DNA of 64,000 nucleotides from Taudactylus pleione (lineage: Eukaryota; Chordata; Amphibia; Anura; Myobatrachidae). Under the pieces are notes generated by a model that did no database searches, was not told the origin of the DNA, and saw only the letters and a program-made list of their open reading frames with translations. The DNA is taken from positions 1,541,001-1,605,000 of the forward strand of contig JAUIMM010000721.1 in the NCBI GenBank assembly GCA_031769625.1, read 5' to 3'. A program made the translations under genes and the position numbers. This document shows, in pieces, positions 8,175 to 22,019 of this stretch (position 1 is the first letter of the stretch; every line of letters begins with the position of its first letter).

Positions 8175-11100
8175 GTCTGATGTTACTCGATGTTCCCGAT
8201 GTATACACAGGACTGTGAGGTATTACAGGTGTGAGATAGAAGTAGTGGGCTCTCTATGCTGGCTGAGCTGTGGCTGATGTTACAGATGTATACACAGGAC
8301 TGTGAGGTATTACAGATGTGAGATAGCAGTAGTGGGTGTCTCTATGCTGGCTGAGCTGTGCCTGATGTTACAGATGTATACACAGGACTGTGAGGTATTA
8401 CAGATGTGAGATAGCAGTAGTGGGTGTCTCTATGCTGGCTGAGCTGTGGCTGATGTTACTGATGTATACACAGGACTGTGAGGTATTACAGATGTGAGAT
8501 AGCAGTAGTGGGTTTCTCTATGCTGGCTGAGCTGTGGCTGATGTTACAGATGTATACACAGGACTGTGAGGTATTACAGATGTGAGATAGCAGTAGTGGG
8601 TGTCTCTATGCTGGCTGAGCTGTGCCTGATGTTACAGATGTATACACAGGACTGTGAGGTATTACAGATGTGAGATAGCAGTAGTGGGTGTCTCTATGCT
8701 GGCTGAGCTGTGGCTGATGTTACTGATGTATACACAGGACTGTGAGGTATTATAGATGTGAGATAGCAGTAGTGGGTGTCTCTATGCTGGCTGAGCTGTG
8801 GCTGATGTTACAGATGTATACACAGGACTGTGAGGTATTACAGATGTGAGATAGCAGTAGTGGGTGTCTCTATACTGGCTGAGCTGTGGCTGATGTTACA
8901 GATGTATACACAGGAATGTGAGGTATTACAGATGTGAGATAGCAGTAGTGGGCGTCTCTATGCTGGATGAGCTGTGGCTGATGTTACAGATGTATACACA
9001 GGACTGTGAGGTATTATGGATGTGAGAAAGCAGTAGTGGGCGTCTCAATGCTGGATGAGCTGTGGCTGATGTTACAGATGTATACACAGGACTGTGAGGT
9101 ATTACAGATGTGAGATAGCAGTAGTGGGTGTCTCTATGCTGGCTGAGCTGTGGCTGATGTTACAGATGTATACACAGGACTGTGAGGTATTACAGATGTG
9201 AGATAGCAGTAGTGTGTGTCACTATGCTGGCTGTGCTGTGGCTGATGTTACAGATGTATACACAGGACTGTGAGGTATTACAGATGTGAGATAGTAGTAG
9301 TGGGTGTCTCTATGCTGGCTGAGCTGTGGCTGATGTTACAGATGTATACATAGGACTGTGAGGTATTACAGATGTGAGATAGCAGTAGTGGGGGTCTCTA
9401 TGCTGCCTGTGCTGTGACTGATGTTACAGATGTATACATAGGACTGTGAGGTGTTACCGATGTGAGAAAGCAGTAGTGGGTGTCTCTATGCTGCCTGTGC
9501 TGTGGCTGATATTACTGATGTATACACAGGACTGTGAGGTATTACAGATGTGAGATAGCAGTAGTGGGTGTCTCTATGCTGGCTGAGCTGTGGCTGATGT
9601 TACTGGTGTATACACAGGACTGTGAGGTATTACAGATGTGAGATAGCAGTAGTGTGTGTCTCTATGCTGGCTGAGCTGTGGCTGATGTTATAGATGTATA
9701 CACAGGACTGTGAGGTATTACAGATGTGAGATAGCAGTAGTGGGTGTCTCTATGCTGGCTGAGCTGTGCCTGATGTTACAGATGTATACACAGGACTGTG
9801 AGGTATTACAGATGTGAGATAGCAGTAGTGGGTGTCTCTATGCTAGCTGAGCTGTGGCTGATGTTACAGATGTATACACAGGACTGTAAGGTATTACAGA
9901 TGTGAGATAGCAGTAGTGGGTGTCTCTATGCTGGCTGAGCTGTGACTGATGTTACAGATGTATACACAGGACTGTGAGGTATTACAGATGTGAGATAGTA
10001 GTAGTGGGTGTCTCTATGCTGGCTGAGCTGTGGCTGATGTTACTGATGTATACACAGGACTGTGAGGTATTATAGATGTGAGATAGCAGTAGTGGGTGTC
10101 TCTATGCTGGCTGAGCGGTGGCTGATGTTACAGATGTATACACAGGACTGTGAGGTATTACAGAAGTGAGACAGCAGAGGTGTGTGTTTCTCTATGCTGG
10201 CTGAGCTGTGGTTGATGTTACAGATGTATACACAGGACTGTGAGGTATTACGGATGTGAGATAGTAGTAGTGGGTGTCTCTCTGCTGGCTGTGCTGTGGC
10301 TGATGTTACTGGTGTATACACAGGACTGTGAGGTATTACAGATGTGAGATAGCAGTAGTGGGTGTCTCTATGCTGGCTGAGTTGTGGCTGATGTTATAGA
10401 TGTATACACAGGACTGTGAGGTGTTACAGATGTGAGAAAGCAGTAGTGGGTGTCTCTATGCTGCCTGTGCTGTGGCTGATATTACTGATGTATACACAGG
10501 ACTGTGAGGTATTACAGATGTGAGATAGCAGTAGTGGGTGTCTCTATGCTGGCTGAGCTGTGGCTGATGTTACTGGTGTATACACAGGACTGTGAGGTAT
10601 TACAGATGTGAGATAGCAGTAGTGGGTGTCTCTATGCTGGCTGAGCTGTGGCTGATGTTATAGATGTATACACAGGACTGTGAGGTATTACAGATGTGAG
10701 ATAGCAGTAGTGGGTGTCTCTATGCTGGCTGAGCTGTGGCTGATGTTACAGATGTATACACAGGACTGTGAGGTATTACAGATGTGAGATAGTAGTAGTG
10801 GGCGTCTCTATGCTGGCTGAGCTGTGGCTGATACAGATGTATACACAGGACTGTGAGGTATTAGAGATGTGAGATAGCAGTAGTGGGTATCTCTATGCTG
10901 GCTGTGCTGTGGCTGATGTTACAGATGTATACACAGGACTGTGAGGTATTACAGATGTGAGATAGCAGTAGTGGGTGTCTATATGCTGGCTGTGCTGTGG
11001 CTGATATTACTGATGTATACACAGGACTGTGAGGTATTACAGATGTGAGATAGCAGTAGTGGGTGTCTCTATGCTGGCTGAGCTGTGGCTGATGTTACAG

Positions 11101-14100
11101 ATGTATACACAGGACTGTGAGGTATTACAGATGTGACATAGCAGTAGTGGGTGTCTCTATGCTGGCTGTGCTGTGGCTGATGTTACAGATGTATACACAG
11201 GACTGTGAGGTATTACAGATTTGAGATAGCAGTAGTGGGTATCTCTATGCTGGCTGTGCTGTGGCTGATATTACTGATGTATACATAGGACTGTGAGGTA
11301 TTACAGATGTGACATAGCAGTAGTGGGTGTCTCTATGCTGGCTGTGCTGTGGCTGATGTTACAGATGTATACACAGGACTGTGAGGTATTACAGACGTGA
11401 GATAGCAGTAGTGGGTATCTCTATGCTGGCTGTGCTGTGGCTGATATTACTGATGTATACACAGGACTGTGAGGTATTACAGATGTGAGATAGCAGTAGT
11501 GGGTGTCTCTATGCTGGCTGAGCTGTGGCTGATGTTACTGATGTATACACAGGACTGTGAGGTATTACGGATGTGAGATAGCAGTAGTGGGCGTCTCTAT
11601 GCTGGCTGAGCTGTGGCTGATGTTACAGATGTATACATAGGACTGTGAGGTGTTACAGATGTGAGATAGCAGTAGTGGGCGTCTCTATGCTGGCTGAGCG
11701 GTGGCTGATGTTACAGATGTATACACAGGACTGTGAGGTATTACAGATGTGAGATAGCAGTAGTGGGGTCTCTATGCTGGCTGAGCTGTGGCTGATGTTA
11801 CTGATGTATACACAGGACTGTGAGGTATTACAGATGTGAGATAGCAGTAGTGGGCGTCTCTATGCTGGCTGTGCTGTGGCTGATGTTACAGATGTATACA
11901 CAGGACTGTGAGGTATTACAGATGTGAGAAAGCAATAGTGGGCGTCTATGCTGGCTGTGCTGTGTCTGATATTACAGATGTATACACAGGACTGTGAGGT
12001 ATTACAGATGTGAGATAGCAGTAGTGGGTGTCTCTATGCTGGCTGAGCTGTGGCTGATGTTACTGATGTATACACAGGACTGTGAGGTATTACGGATGTG
12101 AGATAGCAGTAGTGGTGTCTCTATGCTGGCTGAGCTGTGGCTGATGTTACAGATGTATACACAGGACAGTGAGGTATTACAGAGGTGAGATAGCAGTAGT
12201 GGGTGTCTCTATGCTGGCTGAGCTGTGGCTGATGTTATAGATGTATACATAGGACTGTGAGGAATTACAGATGTGAGATAGCAGTAGTGGGTGTCTCTAT
12301 GCTGGCTGAGCTGTGGATGATGTTACAGATGTATACACAGGACTATGAGGTATTACAGATATGAGATAGCAGTAGTGGGTGTCTCTATGCTCTCTGAGCT
12401 GTGGCTGATGATACAGATGTATACACAGGACTGTGAGGTATTACAGATGTGAGATAGCAGTAGTGGGTGTCTCTATGCTGGCTATGCTGTGGCTGATGTT
12501 ACAGATGTATACACAGGAATGTGAGGTATTACAGATGTGAGATAGCAGTAGTGGGCGTCTCTATGCTGGATGAGCTGTGGCTGATGTTACAGATGTATAC
12601 ACAGGACTGTGAGGTATTATGGATGTGAGAAAGCAGTAGTGGGCGTCTCAATGCTGGATGAGCTGTGGCTGATGTTACAGATGTATACACAGGACTGTGA
12701 GGTATTACAGATGTGAGATAGCAGTAGTGGGTGTCTCTATGCTGGCTGAGCTGTGGCTGATGTTACAGATGTATACACAGGACTGAGAGGCATTTCAGAT
12801 GTGAGAAAGCAGCAGTGGGTGTCTCTATGCTGGCTGAGCTGTGGCTGATGTTACAGATGTATACATAGGACTGTGAGGTATTACAGATGTGAGATAGCAG
12901 TAGTGTGTGTCACTATGCTGGCTGTGCTGTGGCTGATGTTACAGATGTATTCACAGGACTGTGAGGTATTACAGATGTGAGATAGTAGTAGTGGGTGTCT
13001 CTATGCTGGCTGAGCTGTGGCTGATGTTACAGATGTATACATAGGACTGTGAGGTATTACAGATGTGAGATAGCAGTAGTGGGGGTCTCTATGCTGCCTG
13101 TGCTGTGACTGATGTTACAGATGTATACATAGGACTGTGAGGTGTTACAGATGTGAGAAAGCAGTAGTGGGTGTCTCTATGCTGGCTGAGCTGTGGCTGA
13201 TGTTACAGATGTATACACAGGACTGAGAGGTATTACAGATGTGAGATAGCAGTAGTGGGTGTCTCTATGCTGGCTGTGCTGTGGCTGATGTTACAGATGT
13301 ATACACAGGACTGTGAGGTATTACAGATGTGAGATAGCAGTAGTCGGGTCTCTAAGCTGGTTGAGCTGTGGCTGATGTTACTGATGTATACACAGGACTG
13401 AGAGGTATTTCAGATGTGAGAAAGCAGCAGTGGGTGTCTCTATGCTGGCTGAGCTGTGGCTGATGTTACTGATGTATACACAGGACTGAGAGGTATTTCA
13501 GATGTGAGATAGCAGTAGTGGGCGTCTCTATGCTGGCTGAGCTGTGGCTGATGTTACAGATGTATACATAGGACTGTGAGGTGTTACAGATGTGAGATAG
13601 CAGTAGTGGGTGTCTCTATGCTGGCTGTGCTGTGGCTGATGTTACAGATGTATACACAGGACTATGAGGTATTACAGATGTGAGATAGCAGTAGTGGGGG
13701 TCTCTATGCTGGCTGTGCTGTGGCTGATGTTACTGGTGTATACACAGGACTGTGAGGTATTACAGATGTGAGATAGCAGTAGTGGGTGTCTCTATGCTGG
13801 CTGAGCTGTGGCTGATGTTATAGATGTATACACAGGACTGTGAGGTATTACAGATGTGAGATAGCAGTAGTGGGTGTCTATATGCTGGCTGAGCTGTGGC
13901 TGATGTTACAGATGTATACACAGGACTGTGAGGTATTACAGATGTGAGATAGCAGTAGTGGGTGTCTCTATGCTTGCTGTGCTGTGGCTGATGTTACAGA
14001 TGTATACACAGGACTATGAGGTATTACAGATGTGAGATAGCAGTAGTGGGCGTCTCTATGCTGGCTGTGCTGTAGCTGATGTTACAGATGTATGCACAGG

Positions 14101-17100
14101 ACTGTGAGGTATTACAGACGTGAGATAGCAGTATTGGTGTCTCTATGCTGGCTGAGCTGTGGCTGAAGTTACAGATGTATACACAGGACTGTGAGGTATT
14201 ACAGATGTGAGATAGCAGTAGTGGGCGTCTCTATGCTGGCTGAGCTGTGGCTGATACAGATGTATACACAGGACTGTGAGGTATTACAGATGTGAGATAG
14301 CAGTAGTGGGTGTCTCTATGCTGGCTGAGCTGTGGCTGATGTTACAGATGTATACACAGGACTGTGAGGTATTATGGATGTGAGATAGCAGTAGTGGGCG
14401 TCTCTATGCTGGATGAGCTGTGGCTGATGTTACAGATGTATACACAGGACTGTGAGGTATTACATATGTGAGATAGCAGTAGTGGGCTTCTCTATGCTGG
14501 CTGAGCGGTGGCTGATGTTACAGATGTATACACAGGACTGTGAGGTATTACAGATGTGATATAGCAGTAGTGGGGTCTCTATGCTGGCTGAGCTGTGGCT
14601 GATGTTACTGATGTATACACAGGACTGTGAGGTATTACAGATGTGAGATAGCAGTAGTGGGCGTCTCTATGCTGGCTGTGCTGTGGCTGATGTTACAGAT
14701 GTATACACAGGACTGTGAGGTATTACAGATGTGAGAAAGCAATAATGGGCGTCTATGCTGGCTGTGCTGTGTCTGATATTACAGATGTATACACAGGACT
14801 GTGAGGTATTACAGATGTGAGATAGCAGTAGTGGGTGTCTCTATGCTGGCTGAGCTGTGGCTGATGTTACTGATGTATACACAGGACTGTGAGGTATTAC
14901 GGATGTGAGATAGCAGTAGTGGTGTCTCTATGCTGGCTGAGCTGTGGCTGATGTTACAGATGTATACACAGGACAGTGAGGTATTACAGAGGTGAGATAG
15001 CAGTAGTGGGTGTCTCTATGCTGGCTGAGCTGTGGCTGATGTTATAGATGTATACATAGGACTGTGAGGAATTACAGATGTGAGATAGCAGTAGTGGGTG
15101 TCTCTATGCTGGCTGAGCTGTGGATGATGTTACAGATGTATACACAGGACTATGAGGTATTACAGATGTGAGATAGCAGTAGTGGGTGTCTCTATGCTGG
15201 CTGAGCTGTGGCTGATGTTACTGATGTATACACAGGACTGTGAGGTATTACGGATGTGAGATAGCAGTAGTGGTGTCTCTATGCTGGCTGAGCTGTGGCT
15301 GATGTTACAGATGTATACACAGGACTGTGAGGTATTACAGATGTGAGATAGCAGTAGTGGGTGTCTCTATGCTGGCTGTGCTGTGGCTGATGTTACAGAT
15401 GTATACACAGGAATGTGAGGTATTACAGATGTGAGATAGCAGTAGTGGGCGTCTCTATGCTGGATGAGCTGTGGCTGATGTTACAGATGTATACACAGGA
15501 CTGTGAGGTATTATGGATGTGAGAAAGCAGTAGTGGGCGTCTCAATGCTGGATAAGCTGTGGCTGCTGTTACAGATGTATACACAGGACTGTGAGGTATT
15601 ACAGATGTGAGATAGCAGTAGTGGGTGTCTCTATGCTGGCTGAGCTGTGGCTGATGTTACAGATGTATACACAGGACTGAGAGGTATTTCAGATGTGAGA
15701 AAGCAGCAGTGGGTGTCTCTATGCTGGCTGAGCTGTGGCTGATGTTACAGATGTATACATAGGACTGTGAGGTATTACAGATGTGAGATAGCAGTAGTGT
15801 GTGTCACTATGCTGGCTGTGCTGTGGCTGATGTTACAGATGTATACACAGGACTGTGAGGTATTACAGATGTGAGATAGTAGTAGTGGGTGTCTCTATGC
15901 TGGCTGAGCTGTGGCTGATGTTACAGATGTATACATAGGACTGTGAGGTATTACAGATGTGAGATAGCAGTAGTGGGGGTCTCTATGCTGCCTGTGCTGT
16001 GACTGATGTTACAGATGTATACATAGGACTGTGAGGTGTTACAGATGTGAGAAAGCAGTAGTGGGTGTCTCTATGCTGCCTGTGCTGTGGCTGATATTAC
16101 TGATGTATACACAGGACTGTGAGGTATTACAGATGTGAGATAGCAGTAGTGGGTGTCTCTATGCTGGCTGAGCTGTGGCTGATGTTACTGGTGTATACAC
16201 AGGACTGTGAGGTATTACAGATGTGAGATAGCAGTAGTGGGTGTCTCTATGCTGGCTGAGCTGTGGCTGATGTTATAGATGTATACACAGGACTGTGAGG
16301 TATTACAGATGTGAGATAGCAGTAGTGGGTGTCTCTATGCTGGCTGAGCTGTGCCTGATGTTACAGATGTATACACAGGACTGTGAGGTATTACAGATGT
16401 GAGATAGCAGTAGTGGGTGTCTCTATGCTGGCTGAGCTGTGGCTGATGTTACAGATGTATACACAGGACTGTGAGGTATTACAGATGTGAGATAGCAGTA
16501 GTGGGTGTCTCTATGCTGGCTGAGCTGTGCCTGATGTTACAGATGTATACACAGGACTGTGAGGTATTACAGATGTGAGATAGCAGTAGTGGGTGTCTCT
16601 ATGCTGGCTGAGCTGTGGCTGATGTTACTGATGTATACACAGGACTGTGAGGTATTATAGATGTGAGATAGCAGTAGTGGGTGTCTCTATGCTGGCTGAG
16701 CTGTGGCTGATGTTACAGATGTATACACAGGACTGTGAGGTATTACAGAAGTGAGACAGCAGAGGTGTGTGTTTCTCTATGCTGGCTGAGCTGTGGTTGA
16801 TGTTACAGATGTATACACAGGACTGTGAGGTATTACGGATGTGAGATAGTAGTAGTGGGTGTCTCTCTGCTGGATGTGCTGTGGCTGATGTTACTGGTGT
16901 ATACACAGGACTGTGAGATATTACAGATGTGAGATAGCAGTAGTGGGTGTCTCTATGCTGGCTGAGTTGTGGCTGATGTTATAGATGTATACACAGGACT
17001 GTGAGGTATTACAGATTTGAGATAGCAGTAGTGTGTGTCTATATGCTGGCTGAGCTGTGGTTGATGTTACTGATGTATACACAGGACTGTGAGGTATTAC

Positions 17101-19465
17101 AGATGTGAGAAAGCAGTAGTGGGTGTCTCTATACTTGCTGTGCTGTGGCTGATGTTACTGATGTATACACAGGACTGTGAGGTATTACAGATGTGAGAAA
17201 GCAGTAGTGGGCATCTCTATGCTGGCTGTGCTGTGGCTGATGTTACAGATGTATACACAGGACTATGAGGTATTACAGACGTGAGATAGCAGTAGTGGGT
17301 GTCTCTATGCTGGCTGAGCTGTGGCTGATGTTACAGATGTATACACAGGACTGTGAGGTATTACAGATGTGAGATAGCAGTAGTGGGCGTCTCTATGCTG
17401 GCTGAGCTGTGGCTGATGTTACAGATGTATACACAGGACTGTGAGGTATTACAGATGTGAGATAGCAGTAGTGGGTGTCTCTATGCTGGCTGTGCTGTGG
17501 CTGATGTTACAGATGTATACACAGGAATGTGAGGTATTATGGATGTGAGATAGCAGTAGTGGGCGTCTCTATGCTGGATGAGCTGTGGCTGATGTTACAG
17601 ATGTATACACAGGACTGTGAGGTATTACATATGTGAGATAGCAGTAGTGGGCGTCTCTATGCTGGCTGAGCGGTGGCTGATGTTACAGATGTATACACAG
17701 GACTGTGAGGTATTACAGATGTGATATAGCAGTAGTGGGGTCTCTATGCTGGCTGAGCTGTGGCTGATGTTACTGATGTATACACAGGACTGTGAGGTAT
17801 TACAGATGTGAGATAGCAGTAGTGGGCGTCTCTATGCTGGCTGTGCTGTGGCTGATGTTACAGATGTATACACAGGACTGTGAGGTATTACAGATGTGAG
17901 AAAGCAATAGTGGGCGTCTATGCTGGCTGTGCTGTGTCTGATATTACAGATGTATACACAGGACTGTGAGGTATTACAGATGTGAGATAGCAGTAGTGGG
18001 TGTCTCTATGCTGGCTCAGCTGTGGCTGATGTTACTGATGTATACACAGGACTGTGAGGTATTACGGATGTGAGATAGCAGTAGTGGTGTCTCTATGCTG
18101 GCTGAGCTGTGGCTGATGTTACAGATGTATACACAGGACAGTGAGGTATTAAAGAGGTGAGATAGCAGTAGTGGGTGTCTCTATGCTGGCTGTGCTGTGG
18201 CTGATGTTACAGATGTATACACAGGAATGTGAGGTATTACAGATGTGAGATAGCAGTAGTGGGCGTCTCTATGCTGGATGAGCTGTGGCTGATGTTACAG
18301 ATGTATACACAGGACTGTGAGGTATTATGGATGTGAGAAAGCAGTAGTGGGCGTCTCAATGCTGGATGAGCTGTGGCTGATGTTACAGATGTATACACAG
18401 GACTGTGAGGTATTACAGATGTGAGATAGCAGTAGTGGGTGTCTCTATGCTGGCTGAGCTGTGGCTGATGTTACAGATGTATACACAGGACTGAGAGGTA
18501 TTTCAGATGTGAGAAAGCAGCAGTGGGTGTCTCTATGCTGGCTGAGCTGTGGCTGATGTTACAGATGTATACATAGGACTGTGAGGTATTACAGATGTGA
18601 GATAGCAGTAGTGTGTGTCACTATGCTGGCTGTGCTGTGGCTGATGTTACAGATGTATACACAGGACTGTGAGGTATTACAGATGTGAGATAGTAGTAGT
18701 GGGTGTCTCTATGCTGGCTGAGCTGTGGCTGATGTTACAGATGTATACATAGGACTGTGAGGTATTACAGATGTGAGATAGCAGTAGTGGGGGTCTCTAT
18801 GCTGCCTGTGCTGTGACTGATGTTACAGATGTATACATAGGACCGTGAGGTGTTACAGATGTGAGAAAGCAGTAGTGGGTGTCTCTATGCTGCCTGTGCT
18901 GTGGCTGATATTACTGATGTATAGACAGGACTGTGAGGTATTACAGATGTGAGATAGCAGTAGTGGGTGTCTCTATGCTGGCTGAGCTGTGGCTGATGTT
19001 ACTGGTGTATACACAGGACTGTGAGGTATTACAGATGTGAGATAGCAGTAGTGGGTGTCTCTATGCTGGCTGAGCTGTGGCTGATGTTATAGATGTATAC
19101 ACAGGACTGTGAGGTATTACAGATGTGAGATAGCAGTAGTGGGTGTCTCTATGCTGGCTGAGCTGTGCCTGATGTTATAGATGTATACACAGGACTGTGA
19201 GGTATTACAGATGTGAGATAGCAGTAGTGGGTGTCTCTATGCTGGCTGAGCTGTGGCTGATGTTACAGATGTATACACAGGACTGTAAGGTATTACAGAT
19301 GTGAGATAGCAGTAGTGGGTGTCTCTATGCTGGCTGAGCTGTGCCTGTTACAGATGTATACACAGGACTGTGAGGTATTACAGATGTGAGATATCAGTAG
19401 TGGGTGTCTCTATGCTGGCTGAGCTGTGGCTGATGTTACTGATGTATACACAGGACTGTGAGGTA

Positions 19466-22019
19466 TTATAGATGTGAGATAGCAGTAGTGGGTGTCTCTA
19501 TGCTGGCTGAGCTGTGGCTGATGTTACAGATGTATACACAGGACTGTGAGGTATTACAGAAGTGAGACAGCAGAGGTGTGTGTTTCTCTATGCTGGCTGA
19601 GCTGTGGTTGATGTTACAGATGTATACACAGGACTGTGAGGTATTACGGATGTGAGATAGTAGTAGTGGGTGTCTCTCTGCTGGCTGTGCTGTGGCTGAT
19701 GTTACTGGTGTATACACAGGACTGTGAGGTATTACAGATGTGAGATAGCAGTAGTGGGTGTCTCTATGCTGGCTGAGTTGTGGCTGATGTTATAGATGTA
19801 TACACAGGACTGTGAGGTATTACAGATTTGAGATAGCAGTAGTGTGTGTCTATATGCTGGCTGAGCTGTGGTTGATGTTACTGATGTATACACAGGACTG
19901 TGAGGTATTAAAGATGTGAGAAAGCAGTAGTGGGTGTCTCTATACTTGCTGTGCTGTGGCTGATGTTACTGATGTATACACAGGACTGTGAGGTATTACA
20001 GATGTGAGAAAGCAGTAGTGGGCATCTCTATGCTGGCTGTGCTGTGGCTGATGTTACAGATGTATACACAGGACTATGAGGTATTACAGACGTGAGATAG
20101 CAGTAGTGGGTGTCTCTATGCTGGCTGAGCTGTGGCTGATGTTACAGATGTATACACAGGACTGTGAGGTATTACAGATGTGAGATAGCAGTAGTGGGCG
20201 TCTCTATGCTGGCTGAGCTGTGGCTGATTTTACAGATGTATACACAGGACTGTGAGGTATTACAGATGTGAGATAGCAGTAGTGGGTGTCTCTATGCTGG
20301 CTGTGCTGTGGCTGATGTTACAGATGTATACACAGGAATGTGAGGTATTACAGATGTGAGATAGCAGTAGTGGGCGTCTCTATGCTGGATGAGCTGTGGC
20401 TGATGTTACAGATGTATACACAGGACTGTGAGGTATTATGGATGTGAGAAAGCAGTAGTGGGCGTCTCAATGCTGGATGAGCTGTGGCTGATGTTACAGA
20501 TGTATACACAGGACTGTGAGGTATTACAGATGTGAGATAGCAGTAGTGGGTGTCTCTATGCTGGCTGAGCTGTGGCTGATGTTACAGATGTATACACAGG
20601 ACTGAGAGGTATTTCAGATGTGAGAAAGCAGCAGTGGGTGTCTCTATGCTGGCTGAGCTGTGGCTGATGTTACAGATGTATACACAGGACTGTGAGGTAT
20701 TACAGATGTGAGATAGCAGTAGTGGGTGTCTCTATGCTGGCTGTGCTGTGGCTGATGTTACAGATGTATACACAGGAATGTGAGGTATTACAGATGTGAG
20801 ATAGCAGTAGTGGGCGTCTCTATGCTGGATGAGCTGTGGCTGATGTTACAGATGTATACACAGGACTGTGAGGTATTATGGATGTGAGAAAGCAGTAGTG
20901 GGCGTCTCAATGCTGGATGAGCTGTGGCTGATGTTACAGATGTATACACAGGACTGTGAGGTATTACAGATGTGAGATAGCAGTAGTGGGTGTCTCTATG
21001 CTGGCTGAGCTGTGGCTGATGTTACAGATGTATACACAGGACTGAGAGGTATTTCAGATGTGAGAAAGCAGCAGTGGGTGTCTCTATGCTGGCTGAGCTG
21101 TGGCTGATGTTACAGATGTATACATAGGACTGTGAGGTATTACAGATGTGAGATAGCAGTAGTGTGTGTCACTATGCTGGCTGTGCTGTGGCTGATGTTA
21201 CAGATGTATACACAGGACTGTGAGGTATTACAGATGTGAGATAGTAGTAGTGGGTGTCTCTATGCTGGCTGAGCTGTGGCTGATGTTACAGATGTATACA
21301 TAGGACTGTGAGGTATTACAGATGTGAGATAGCAGTAGTGGGGGTCTCTATGCTGCCTGTGCTGTGACTGATGTTACAGATGTATACATAGGACTGTGAG
21401 GTGTTACAGATGTGAGAAAGCAGTAGTGGGTGTCTCTATGCTGCCTGTGCTGTGGCTGATATTACTGATGTATACACAGGACTGTGAGGTATTACAGATG
21501 TGAGATAGCAGTAGTGGGTGTCTCTATGCTGGCTGAGCTGTGGCTGATGTTACTGGTGTATACACAGGACTGTGAGGTATTACAGATGTGAGATAGCAGT
21601 AGTGGGTGTCTCTATGCTGGCTGAGCTGTGGCTGATGTTATAGATGTATACACAGGACTGTGAGGTATTACAGATATGAGATAGCAGTAGTGGGTGTCTC
21701 TATGCTGGCTGAGCTGTGCCTGATGTTACAGATGTATACACAGGACTGTGAGGTATTACAGATGTGAGATAGCAGTAGTGGGTGTCTCTATGCTGGCTGA
21801 GCTGTGGCTGATGTTACAGATGTATACACAGGACTGTAAGGTATTACAGATGTGAGATAGCAGTAGTGGGTGTCTCTATGCTGGCTGAGCTGTGCCTGAT
21901 GTTACAGATGTATACACAGGACTGTGAGGTATTACAGATGTGAGATAGCAGTAGTGGGTGTCTCTATGCTGGCTGAGCTGTGGCTGATGTTACTGATGTA
22001 TACACAGGACTGTGAGGTA
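19466..22019 (+). repeat. Higher-order satellite unit of 2,554 bp (29 monomers)
   Basis: A distinctive monomer pair (TTATAGATGTGAGATAGCAG, then GAAGTGAGACAGCAGAGGTG) starts at 19466 and recurs at 22020. The same marker at 28341 and 31254 is 2,913 bp apart, which equals 2,554 plus the 359 bp gained by the transposon insertion. This shows that the two intervals are the empty and filled forms of the same unit. The preceding interval, 16655-19465, is a 2,811-bp (32-monomer) version. Confidence 0.8.
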
